Source: Rhodoferax sp.
GTDB lineage: Bacteria; Pseudomonadota; Gammaproteobacteria; Burkholderiales; Burkholderiaceae
Direction: 5' to 3'
Assembly: GCA_020048295.1 (NCBI GenBank)
Contig: JAIFMT010000157.1
Location: 3,766 to 12,668 of the forward strand
Length of the DNA: 8,903 bases
In this document: one piece after another, positions 1 through 6,807 of the stretch
How the letters are laid out: every line of letters starts with the position of its first letter
How positions within the stretch are numbered: position 1 is the first letter of the stretch
The notes under the pieces: model-generated
Told to the model about the DNA's origin: nothing
Databases searched by the model: none
Seen by the model: the letters and a program-made list of their open reading frames with translations, nothing else
Position numbers and translations under genes: made by a program

Positions 1-1107
1 TTCAATCAGCGAATAGCTGTGCACCCGTACACCTGAAAACAGCATCGATTGGCGCACCGTAGCGCCACTGATGATGCAGCCGCCTGACACCATTGAATCC
101 ACCGCCTGTCCGCGCCGGTCGTCGTCGTTGAAAACAAACTTGGCTGGCGGGCTTTGCTGCTGCCAGGTCCAGATGGGCCAGGACTCGTCGTACAAATTGA
201 GGTCGGGTGTGACTTGAATCAGGTCCATGTTGGCAGCCCAATAGGCATCCAGCGTGCCGACATCGCGCCAATAGGTAGGCTTGTCAGGCTCGGTCACGCA
301 GCTCTCGGCAAAGTTTTGCGCAAAAGTGCGATAACGCTTCACGCAATGCGGAATAACGTCCTTGCCAAAATCGTGACTGGACTTGGGGTCGTCGGCATCG
401 CGCAGCAGTTGTTCAAACAAGAAGCGGGCGTTGAAAACGTAGATACCCATGCTTGCCAGCGCCATGTCGGGGTTGCCGGGCATGGGCGTGGGGTTGGCCG
501 GCTTTTCCATGAACTCGACGATGCGCTCGTCCTCGTCAATGGTCATCACGCCAAAGCCAGTGGCTTCTTTCAATGGCACTTCGATGCAGGCCACTGTCAG
601 GTCAGCGCGCCGCTCAACGTGGGCTGCCAGAATGCGGCCATAGTCCATGCGGTAAATGTGATCGCCCGAAAGAATCAATACATATTCCGGGTTGGCGTGG
701 CGTAGTTCCCGCATGTTCTGGAATACTGCATCGGCGGTACCCTGGTACCAGTGTGAGTCGTCCATTTGCTGCTGCGCCGGCATGATTTCGATGAACTCGC
801 CCAAGCGACCATCCAGAAAACTCCAGCCCAGCTGCAGGTGCCGGATCAGGCTTTGCGCCTTGTATTGGGTGGCGACACCGACCCGGCGCACGCCAGAATT
901 GACACAATTGGACAAGGGGAAATCGATGATGCGGAATTTGCCGCCAAACGGCACAGCTGGCTTGCTACGCCAGTCGGTAAGTTCGTGCAAACGGCTGCCA
1001 CGGCCACCCGCCAGAATCATGGCGAAGGTGTTGCGCGTCAGCTGGCTGACATAGCGCGGGTCACGGGATCGTTTTTCACCAAAGCTCGAGGTCTCAAAAT
1101 TTGCCAT
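1..1107 (-). CDS. glgC: Glucose-1-phosphate adenylyltransferase (ADP-glucose pyrophosphorylase), C-terminus cut by window edge
   Basis: This cytoplasmic enzyme makes ADP-glucose and pyrophosphate from ATP and glucose-1-phosphate, the first committed and allosterically controlled step of bacterial glycogen synthesis. The 369 visible codons have no stop; the family is about 420-430 residues, so roughly 60 residues of the C-terminal beta-helix lie outside. Visible motifs are the nucleotide loop LAGGRGSRL (32-40), [19 protein letters not shown] (49-67), WYQGTADAV (120-128), SGDHIY with catalytic Asp149, FMEKP with the glucose-1-phosphate Lys202, SSHDFGKD (243-250), YWRDVGT (279-285) and VSGGCIISG (340-348). 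With an offset of 7 from E. coli GlgC, Tyr121, Asp149 and Lys202 match Tyr114, Asp142 and Lys195, but the activator-site Lys39 is replaced by Trp46. The ATG at 1107 is preceded by GGGAG (1115-1119 on the complement, 7-nt spacing). The neighbouring genes have no glycogen role, so any glg partners would lie beyond the left edge. Confidence 0.97.
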   Translation of the reverse strand, partial: MANFETSSFGEKRSRDPRYVSQLTRNTFAMILAGGRGSRLHELTDWRSKPAVPFGGKFRIIDFPLSNCVNSGVRRVGVATQYKAQSLIRHLQLGWSFLDGRLGEFIEIMPAQQQMDDSHWYQGTADAVFQNMRELRHANPEYVLILSGDHIYRMDYGRILAAHVERRADLTVACIEVPLKEATGFGVMTIDEDERIVEFMEKPANPTPMPGNPDMALASMGIYVFNARFLFEQLLRDADDPKSSHDFGKDVIPHCVKRYRTFAQNFAESCVTEPDKPTYWRDVGTLDAYWAANMDLIQVTPDLNLYDESWPIWTWQQQSPPAKFVFNDDDRRGQAVDSMVSGGCIISGATVRQSMLFSGVRVHSYSLIE

Positions 1108-1221
1108 TTTCACGCTCCCAAAAAAGGTTTAGTGCTGTCAAATCGGCCACACCGTCCCCGGCGTGACTGCATTGATTCTATTTCCTTGAAGCAGTAAATG
1201 GTGCAATGCAGCAGCAAAAAG

Positions 1222-1284
1222 CGAGTAAATACTGCGCCTATATTTAGGCAAAAATAATACCTAGGCCGTTTACGAATAAATACT
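1222..1284. repeat. Pair of 12-bp direct repeats CGARTAAATACT upstream of glgC
   Basis: CGAGTAAATACT (1222-1233) and CGAATAAATACT (1273-1284) match at 11 of 12 positions. Their starts are 51 bp apart, close to five turns of B-form DNA, so both copies would present the same helix face. A small perfect inverted repeat (GCCTA, 4-nt spacer, TAGGC; 1236-1249) lies between them. The pair lies about 115 and 166 bases upstream of the glgC start. An activator or repressor binding pair is possible. Chance recurrence in AT-rich DNA is the main alternative, and no known regulator's consensus is recognised. Confidence 0.3.
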
Positions 1285-1343
1285 TCATTGCTATAAAAAG
1301 TATATCTTCTGACGTTGCGGAAGTTGCAAGCCTACCCAGACTG

Positions 1344-1395
1344 GCACGATACCGTGCGATCAGCGGGCCAAGCTGGCGTCACGGCTTTCGCCATG
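1344..1395 (-). other. Two small hairpins downstream of the SLAC1-family gene, possible transcript end
   Basis: Read on the minus strand, the first hairpin (1395-1380) is CATGGC-GAAA-GCCGTG. Its six-pair stem, with one G-U pair, closes a GNRA-type GAAA tetraloop. The second (1357-1344) is GCACG-GTAT-CGTGC, a perfect five-pair stem. They begin 37 bases after the TAG stop of the SLAC1-family gene. Neither is followed by a run of T, so this is not a classical intrinsic terminator. The stems could protect the 3' end of the mRNA or mark the region of a Rho-dependent end. Confidence 0.3.
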
Positions 1396-1432
1396 TTGGG
1401 TGCTGTTCATGGAGGGGCTTGGGCTGGCGGCG

Positions 1433-2422
1433 CTATTCGGGCACACAAATCTGGCCGCGCAGCATGGCTCGAACAGTGCGTACGCTGATCATCGCTACCA
1501 GCAGCACCAGAAACATCAGCAAAAACTGCGCCAACACCGAGAAGAAAGTGCCCCCCACCTTCTCCAGCATCACTGTGGTGGCAATGGTCATGGCGGCGAT
1601 CGGGAACGAATAAGCCCACCAGGGCAACGCAAACTGCAGTTTCCAGAAGTACTTGACCTGTGAAAAAAGCAGCATGGTGATGAACAGTGCAAAGTAGTAA
1701 AAAATGCGCGCTACGTCATCCACCACCCCGTTGTGCAGTTTGACCCACGAGATGAACCCCACCGCTGGTGGCGCTATCAGAATGAACAGCGTGGGCAGCA
1801 GCTTGGTCGGGATCATTGGATGAAAGAAAAAGCGGTTAAACAGCACCGCCAGCAGCGGTGTCCACATCATCAGCCCGACGCTGAAGTAGAACCACGACAC
1901 CTCGGGGTAGCCCAGCGGCACACCGACAATCGGCACCAGAATATTGCCCACAATCGGGATGAACCAAGCAGGGTTGCTGTGCTGCACCTGAAATTTTTCA
2001 TGGTGCATCCAGTTTGACAAAATCACCAACGTGAATGCCAGTTGCACGGCGGCGCCACCGGCCCATAGATAAAAAGCCACACCGGGGTACTGGCCCATGG
2101 CAGCAATGGCCAAAAGAATCATGCCGATCGACATCGCCGGAAAAAAGCTCATGCGAATCGGGTGGTTGAACTCAGCCAGCACATGCTGGCGGTGCAGTAT
2201 GAATTTTGCTGCGTAAAACCCGCTGATGGTGACAAAGACCAGCGCTGTTAGCCACAGCATGATGCTGCTGGGTGCCACCCGCCAGGCCCAGATGTGCTCG
2301 GCCTTTTCCAGTGCAATGGTGGTACCGGCCAAACCCATGACGGTGGCAAATAGGGAAACCGGCATATGCTCCAGCCGGCCATGCGGTGCGGTTGGGGGCG
2401 TTGGTGCGGCTTGTTTGTTCAT
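1433..2422 (-). CDS. SLAC1/TehA-family anion channel (TDT family membrane protein)
   Basis: This 329-residue inner-membrane protein belongs to the family of TehA (tellurite-resistance/C4-dicarboxylate transporter type) and the plant anion channel SLAC1. About ten hydrophobic helices are spread from residue 20 to 317, as in the family. Family-like stretches include MPVSLFATVMGLAGTTIAL at the first helix (20-38), a central GNILVPIVG (159-167), and a late helix with PWWAYSFPIAAMTIAT (267-282). Members pass small monovalent anions passively through a pore usually closed by a phenylalanine; I could not place that residue with certainty. The substrate cannot be told from sequence, and the tellurite name reflects an overexpression phenotype in E. 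coli. The ATG at 2422 is chosen because TGGAGA lies 8 nt upstream (complement of 2431-2436); an in-frame TTG at 2449 would add nine residues without that support. The gene diverges from the binding-protein gene. Confidence 0.9.
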   Translation of the reverse strand: MNKQAAPTPPTAPHGRLEHMPVSLFATVMGLAGTTIALEKAEHIWAWRVAPSSIMLWLTALVFVTISGFYAAKFILHRQHVLAEFNHPIRMSFFPAMSIGMILLAIAAMGQYPGVAFYLWAGGAAVQLAFTLVILSNWMHHEKFQVQHSNPAWFIPIVGNILVPIVGVPLGYPEVSWFYFSVGLMMWTPLLAVLFNRFFFHPMIPTKLLPTLFILIAPPAVGFISWVKLHNGVVDDVARIFYYFALFITMLLFSQVKYFWKLQFALPWWAYSFPIAAMTIATTVMLEKVGGTFFSVLAQFLLMFLVLLVAMISVRTVRAMLRGQICVPE

Positions 2423-2484
2423 AACGTAAATCTCCAGCAAATTGCTCAAGTTTTAATGATACATCCCTGGGTATGGCAGACACG

Positions 2485-2498
2485 GTGACATCGGTCAC
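2485..2498. promoter_or_regulatory. CRP-type palindrome GTGA-N6-TCAC in the divergent intergenic region
   Basis: The sequence GTGACATCGGTCAC contains perfect arms GTGAC and GTCAC around ATCG. It fits the GTGA-N6-TCAC core of CRP-class sites (TGTGA-N6-TCACA). It lies in the 195-nt gap between two divergent genes, 63 bases upstream of the SLAC1-family start and 120 bases upstream of the solute-binding lipoprotein start, so a bound regulator could act on either. The outer bases (C on the left, T on the right) deviate from the E. coli consensus. The factor is unknown; a CRP/Vfr/Clp-like protein is an inference. The rest of the gap holds only a short CGGCAC-CGGCAC-CGGTAC run (about 2538-2555) and no clear -35/-10 pair. 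Confidence 0.4.
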
Positions 2499-2617
2499 TT
2501 AAATGCCTGGATCACAGGCCAGTCCGCCGGTCGCCATCGGCACCGGCACCGGTACGACCTTGCGCCGAAGCTGATGTTGAAAGCCGATAAACTTTGTAAC
2601 CTTTGCTGGAGTCCTGC

Positions 2618-3913
2618 ATGACGTTTTCTCGTTACTGGTTGATGTGTCTGGTGGGCTTGCTTGCCCTGGCCGGGTGTGAACGCGCACCCGAACCCTCGAC
2701 CCAGGCTGCGCCCAAATCCAGCATCACTTTTTTGCACTACTTCACCGATTCACTCAGTGGCGGCATTGACGACATGGCGCGCGCCTTCAATCGCAGCAAT
2801 ACACGGTATGAGCTCAAAGCCATTTCACTTGATCACGAGGCGTTCAAGAGCAGCATTCAGGACACGCTGCAGTCTGGCCAGCCGCCCGACCTGTACTCCT
2901 ACTGGGCCGGTGCGCGCACTGCGTCCATCGTGAACGACCTGGAGCCTATAGACGACATCTGGCAACAAGCCGAGCTGGACAAGCGGTTTTCGGCGGGGTT
3001 GATCAGCGCCGCCAGCGTTTACCAAGGCAAAAAATACTTCATTCCACTGACGCAGCATGATGTGGTGTTTTTCTACAACAAGAAAGTGTTTGCAGCCCAC
3101 CAGCTGACCCCACCCTCCACCTGGGACGAGTTTCTGGGCCTGTGTGCGGCGCTCAAAGCCCGGGGCATCACCCCGATTGCGCTGGGTGCCAAAGACAAAT
3201 GGCCGGCACAGTTCTGGTTTGACCTGCTGTTGCTGCGCACCGCGCCTTATGAGTTTCGCCAGAAGCTGATGCAGGGCAACGCAAGCTACAACGATCCATC
3301 CGTCAGGTCCGTGTTCGCGCGCTGGGCGCAGTTGCTCAAGGCCGGGTATTTCAACCCCCGGCCAAACGACCTGGCCTGGGACAGTGGTGCCAATGAGCAG
3401 GTGTTTTCGGGGCAAGCCGCCATGACGCTGATGGGCACCTGGAACATTGGCTACTTTGGCAATGAAACGCATCAATGGGTGGCGGGTAAAGACTTTGATT
3501 TTTTCCCGTTTCCGGTGATCGATGCCCGGCTACCGCTGGTGGCGCTAGGGCCGATCGACGGGCTGGTGTTGCCCAAGAAAGCGGTCAACAAGGCGGGTGC
3601 CAAAGAAGCCATGGTGTATCTGGCGGGCATTGAGGCGCAGCAGGCCATCAGCCGGGGCTCGGGTGCGCTGGCGCCCAATATGCTGGTGCCGCGCAGTTTT
3701 TACACCGAACTGCAGCAACGGGTGGTCAACGAGATCGACAAGAGCCCACACTTTGCCTTCAACTATGACCTGTCCACCCCGCCGGCGGTGGCTGAGCTGG
3801 GGCTCAATGCGTTCTCGGAGTTTCTGGCGTTTCCGGATGCGCACGCGCAGATTCTGGACAAGCTGGCCAGCGACGCAGCCGCCCAGTTTCAAACCCTGAA
3901 CCGCCTGCGCTGA
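2618..3913 (+). CDS. Extracellular solute-binding lipoprotein, ABC family 1 (sugar-type)
   Basis: This 431-residue protein has a lipoprotein signal: a hydrophobic run from Trp7 to Gly19 ending in the lipobox LALAGC, with Cys20 the predicted lipidated residue. A Pro/Ala/Ser-rich tether follows to about residue 34. The remainder is a family-1 periplasmic binding protein (UgpB/MalE-like, COG1653 type): ITFLHYFTD at the first strand (36-44), FYNKKVF (152-158), TWDEF (168-172), FSGQAAMTLMGTW (263-275) and DGLVLPKKAVNK (314-325). Such proteins usually bind sugars or glycerol-phosphate compounds; the ligand here cannot be read from sequence. The ATG at 2618 has TGGAG 6 nt upstream, which is better than the in-frame TTG at 2603. 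No permease or ATPase gene is nearby. The next start codon comes four bases after the stop and opens a membrane receptor, suggesting the protein presents a ligand to that receptor. Confidence 0.93.
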   Translation: MTFSRYWLMCLVGLLALAGCERAPEPSTQAAPKSSITFLHYFTDSLSGGIDDMARAFNRSNTRYELKAISLDHEAFKSSIQDTLQSGQPPDLYSYWAGARTASIVNDLEPIDDIWQQAELDKRFSAGLISAASVYQGKKYFIPLTQHDVVFFYNKKVFAAHQLTPPSTWDEFLGLCAALKARGITPIALGAKDKWPAQFWFDLLLLRTAPYEFRQKLMQGNASYNDPSVRSVFARWAQLLKAGYFNPRPNDLAWDSGANEQVFSGQAAMTLMGTWNIGYFGNETHQWVAGKDFDFFPFPVIDARLPLVALGPIDGLVLPKKAVNKAGAKEAMVYLAGIEAQQAISRGSGALAPNMLVPRSFYTELQQRVVNEIDKSPHFAFNYDLSTPPAVAELGLNAFSEFLAFPDAHAQILDKLASDAAAQFQTLNRLR

Positions 3914-3917
3914 ACCC

Positions 3918-4847
3918 GTGCGCACGCTCAGCCAGCTCAAGTTTCGCGAAAAGATCGGCAGCAGCTTTGGCGTGCTGATCGCCCTGATCATTGTCAACGC
4001 GCTGGTCAGCGGCCTGGCGGCAGGGTCCATCGTGCACCAGTTCAGCATCAAGCACGATTTGCAGCAGGCCATCAGCGAAGTGGACCGGGTGCGTTTGATC
4101 GCCAGCGGCTATGTCAACACACATTCCCGCGAGTCGGCGCAACAGGTGTTTTTCAGGCTGGAGGCAACGCGCCGGCAGCTCGACCGCATCGCCGTGACGC
4201 TGGATGATGCGCAACTGCGCGCCATGCCGGCGCAGCTGGACGACTTCAAGCTCCAGTTCCAGAAATACATGGCCGAGGCTGATCAAAAGGCGGCCCTGCA
4301 AAGTCGCGCCGTGGCACTGGGTCAGCGTATGGTGGCGCAACTCGGCGAGGTGCAGGTGGACCCGCGTGAGTTGCCCGATCGCGCCCTGGCCGACAATGTG
4401 CGCGGCCATGTTCAGGAGCTGCAGTGGGCCGGTTTCGGGATGCAGGCCAACCTGCTCAATGCTTCCATGGATGAACAGATGGCCGGACTGCGCAGCGCGC
4501 TGGCGCAGCTTGACCAAAGCAGCGCCGCGCCCAGCCGCAACCCGCAGTTGCAGCGCCTGCTGTTTCGCGTGCAGCGCGATGCACGCGACTATGTAGCGAG
4601 TTTTGAGAGCTACCTGCGCTACCGGGCACGCAACCAGGCGACTGAAAAGGAGCTGACTGACATCTCCGATGCGATTCAAGGCGGCTTCAACCAGGCCAGT
4701 GCCAGCGTTGGGCAAGTCATACAGCAGCGCATTTACGGTGCCAGCGCCTTGATGGCGACGATTTTTCTGCTCTCGCTGCTCAGCGCGCTTGATGGGCGTA
4801 ACGCAGCGCATTGCGCAGGGCAACCTGCAAGCCCGCGCGCCAGTTGA
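3918..4847 (+). pseudogene. N-terminal periplasmic sensor part of a GGDEF/EAL receptor, cut off by a frameshift/deletion
   Basis: The frame encodes 309 residues. A short cytoplasmic start is followed by TM1 (about 14-38, SSFGVLIALIIVNALVSGLA), a mostly helical periplasmic domain rich in Gln, Ala and Arg (about 40-270, resembling four-helix or helical-bimodular chemoreceptor ligand domains), and TM2 (about 272-291, IYGASALMATIFLLSLLSAL). After Leu291 the expected TM2-to-HAMP connector is absent, and the frame runs into an 18-residue unrelated tail, DGRNAAHCAGQPASPRAS, before TGA. The HAMP remainder and all signalling domains continue in the +1 frame. The original product was therefore probably a single receptor of about 950-980 residues. 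The GTG at 3918 is the only sensible start, since TGA at 3897 closes the frame upstream. It has no clear Shine-Dalgarno and probably relies on coupling to the binding-protein gene four bases before. Confidence 0.8.
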
Positions 4848-6792
4848 AGTGGACGACGAGGTGGGTGACCTGTCGCGCGCCTTCAACCACATGACCGACA
4901 GCCTGTGTGCCACGCAGGCCGAATTGCTGGAAAAGCAGCAGGCACTGGAAGCGGCCCGCCAGCAGCTTGAGCGCCGGGTACAGGAGCGCACGCACCAGTT
5001 GGCCAGCGTGAACGACACCTTGCAAACCGAAATCAATGAGCGCAAAGCGGCTCAGGGTCAGCTCGAAACCGTGAATCAGCAGCTGGTCACCAGCGAGCTG
5101 ATGGTGCGCCAGATCATCGATACCGCGCCTATCGCGATTTACCTGGTGGACCTGACTGGCCGCATCACCCAAGCCAATGTAGGCATGTCCGAGATGTTCG
5201 GCTACCCGATGGACCAGTTGATCGGCATGGAATATGTCGCGCTGGTGGACCCCCGGGAAATTGACCTGCGCCGGCAGCGGATGCAGGCGCTGATGAACAG
5301 CGAAATTCCCATGGTGGACCTGGACCTCAAGTTCAGGCGCGCCAATGGTGAGGATTTTTGGGCGCACCTGACCGGCAAGCTGTTTCGCGACCTGGCTGGC
5401 AACAAGCTTGGGCTGGTCGGGGTGATTGCCGACATCACCGTCATGAAAGCCTACCAGCAGCAGCTTGAGAATCTGGCGCATTTTGATGCGCTCACGCAGC
5501 TGCCCAACCGATTGCTGCTGGCCGACCGTCTGCATCAGGCCATGCGGCAAAGCCAGCGCCAACAGAGTTTGCTGGCAGTGGCCTACCTCGACCTCGACGG
5601 CTTCAAAAACATCAACGACACCTATGGCCACGACGCGGGTGATGCCTTGCTGGTGGCACTGGCACAGCGCATGAAGGACACCCTGCGTGAGGGCGATACG
5701 CTGGCGCGCATTGGCGGTGACGAGTTTGTGGCGGTGCTGGCGGGGCTGGCGCAACCCAAAGACTGCGAGCAACTGCTGCAGCGCTTATTGCTGGCGGCAT
5801 CCAGTGCGGTGGAGCTCAACACCAAACTGGGATTGGTGGGGCTACAGGTGTCGGCCAGCGTGGGCGTCACGCTGTACCCGCACGATAACGTGGATGCCGA
5901 GCTGCTGATGCGCCACGCCGATCAGGCCATGTACCTGGCCAAGCAGTCGGGCAAAAACCGTTACCAAATGTTTGACGTGGCGCACGATACGGCCGTGAAA
6001 AACCAGCTTGAAAGCCTGGACCACATCCGCAGCGCCTTGAACCGTCAAGAGTTCGTGCTGTACTACCAGCCCAAGGTGAACCTGAAAACTGGCGCGGTGA
6101 CTGGTGCCGAAGCGCTGATTCGGTGGCAACACCCGCAGCGCGGCCTGTTGCCGCCAGTGGTGTTTTTGCCAGCCATCGAGCAAGATCCGATCAGCATCGA
6201 GGTGGGTGAATGGGTCATCCGCACCGCGCTGGCGCAAATGCGTGTTTGGCGCGCGCAGGGCTTGCCGCTGCCGGTGAGCGTGAATATTGGTGCGCGCCAG
6301 TTGCAGCAGGACGACTTTGTCACCCGTCTGGCCGAGCTGCTGGCGGATTTTCCTGACGTACCGCCCGGCGGCCTGCAGCTTGAAGTGCTGGAAACCAGTG
6401 CGTTTGAAGACATGGTGGTGGCCAGCACCGCCATGCGCGCCTGCCAGGCCATGGGCGTGAGTTTTGCGCTGGACGACTTTGGCACCGGCTACTCGTCGCT
6501 CAACTACCTCAAGCGTCTGCCGGTGGCGACGTTGAAAATTGACCAGAGCTTTGTGCGCGACATGCTGGACGACCCCAATGATCTGGCGATCGCCAACGGC
6601 ATCATTGGCCTGGCCCGCGCCTTTGACCGCGAGGTCATCGCCGAAGGCGTTGAGACGGCTGCGCACGGTGATTTGCTGCTGTCAATTGGCTGCGAACTGG
6701 CGCAGGGATATGGCATTTCCCGCCCGATGCCCGCAGCAGACCTGCCCGCCTGGGTGTTGCGCTGGACGCAACTGGAGGTGTGGACTGCGTAA
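4792..6792 (+). CDS. HAMP(partial)-PAS-GGDEF-EAL cyclic-di-GMP enzyme, C-terminal part of the split receptor
   Basis: This part would make and/or break down the second messenger cyclic di-GMP in the cytoplasm. Residues, counted from the TTG at 4789 (666 follow from the ATG at 4792), are: HAMP remainder VTQRIAQGNL...DEVGDLSRAFNHM (to about 40), coiled coil (42-104), PAS (105-220), GGDEF domain (228-393) and EAL domain (410-650). The cyclase signature RIGGDEF (GGDEF at 309-313) is intact, as is the inhibitory RxxD site, REGD, five residues before it. The EAL domain keeps EALIR (Glu441), VNIGARQL, LEVLETSAFED, DDFGTG (562-567), LKIDQSFV, IAEGVET and AQGYGISRPMPA, so the phosphodiesterase also looks competent. 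The ORF has no transmembrane segment and no Shine-Dalgarno, and its frame is open only from 4753. It therefore looks like the downstream half of a broken gene, which weak internal initiation might still express. Confidence 0.85.
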   Translation: MGVTQRIAQGNLQARAPVEVDDEVGDLSRAFNHMTDSLCATQAELLEKQQALEAARQQLERRVQERTHQLASVNDTLQTEINERKAAQGQLETVNQQLVTSELMVRQIIDTAPIAIYLVDLTGRITQANVGMSEMFGYPMDQLIGMEYVALVDPREIDLRRQRMQALMNSEIPMVDLDLKFRRANGEDFWAHLTGKLFRDLAGNKLGLVGVIADITVMKAYQQQLENLAHFDALTQLPNRLLLADRLHQAMRQSQRQQSLLAVAYLDLDGFKNINDTYGHDAGDALLVALAQRMKDTLREGDTLARIGGDEFVAVLAGLAQPKDCEQLLQRLLLAASSAVELNTKLGLVGLQVSASVGVTLYPHDNVDAELLMRHADQAMYLAKQSGKNRYQMFDVAHDTAVKNQLESLDHIRSALNRQEFVLYYQPKVNLKTGAVTGAEALIRWQHPQRGLLPPVVFLPAIEQDPISIEVGEWVIRTALAQMRVWRAQGLPLPVSVNIGARQLQQDDFVTRLAELLADFPDVPPGGLQLEVLETSAFEDMVVASTAMRACQAMGVSFALDDFGTGYSSLNYLKRLPVATLKIDQSFVRDMLDDPNDLAIANGIIGLARAFDREVIAEGVETAAHGDLLLSIGCELAQGYGISRPMPAADLPAWVLRWTQLEVWTA

Positions 6793-6807
6793 GCGAAGTT
6801 GAGCCGA

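Larger units (their letters stand above)
1108..1432 (-). promoter_or_regulatory. Intergenic leader upstream of glgC, AT-rich core, no gene seen
   Basis: This 325-nt stretch lies between the stop of the SLAC1-family gene and the start of glgC, and no convincing coding region was found in it. Bases about 1195-1320 are clearly more AT-rich than the flanks, as expected for a promoter region reading toward glgC. It holds a 12-bp direct repeat, an inverted repeat GCCTA-TATT-TAGGC (1236-1249), and two hairpins just behind the upstream gene. A perfect TTGACA (complement of 1136-1141) lies only about 30 nt from the glgC ATG with no fitting -10 box. On the minus strand TATTAT (complement of about 1255-1260) is a possible -10 but lacks a good -35. 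No promoter can be assigned firmly. Confidence 0.5.

Noticed and set aside
1136..1141. Perfect TTGACA on the minus strand as the glgC -35 box
   Set aside because: It lies about 30 bases from the start codon, no -10 hexamer follows at 16-18 bases, and the Shine-Dalgarno occupies that space.
154..1197. Plus-strand frames of 183, 143 and 120 residues across glgC
   Set aside because: The minus strand encodes an unmistakable GlgC over the same bases, so these are shadows.
1433..2422. Naming the channel gene tehA and calling it a tellurite resistance determinant
   Set aside because: Membership in the SLAC1/TehA family is clear, but there is no tehB nearby and tellurite resistance is not a reliable property of the family.
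2538..2555. CGGCAC-CGGCAC-CGGTAC triplet as a tandem repeat or operator
   Set aside because: It is too short and too GC-simple to separate from background in this genome.
4780..4800. Programmed +1 ribosomal frameshift joining the two receptor halves
   Set aside because: The CTT-GAT site has no stop codon or good slippage pairing as in prfB, and a simple shift would still leave the TM2-HAMP connector missing; mutation is the simpler explanation.
3804..5045. 413-residue open frame on the minus strand opposite the binding protein and receptor
   Set aside because: It lies antisense to recognisable protein families, has His/Gln/Arg-rich composition typical of the reverse strand of GC-rich genes, and shows no known domain or start signal.
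4780..6666. Long minus-strand frames (330 and 274 residues) opposite the PAS-GGDEF-EAL region
   Set aside because: Both are fully antisense to intact GGDEF and EAL motifs and have no recognisable domain of their own.
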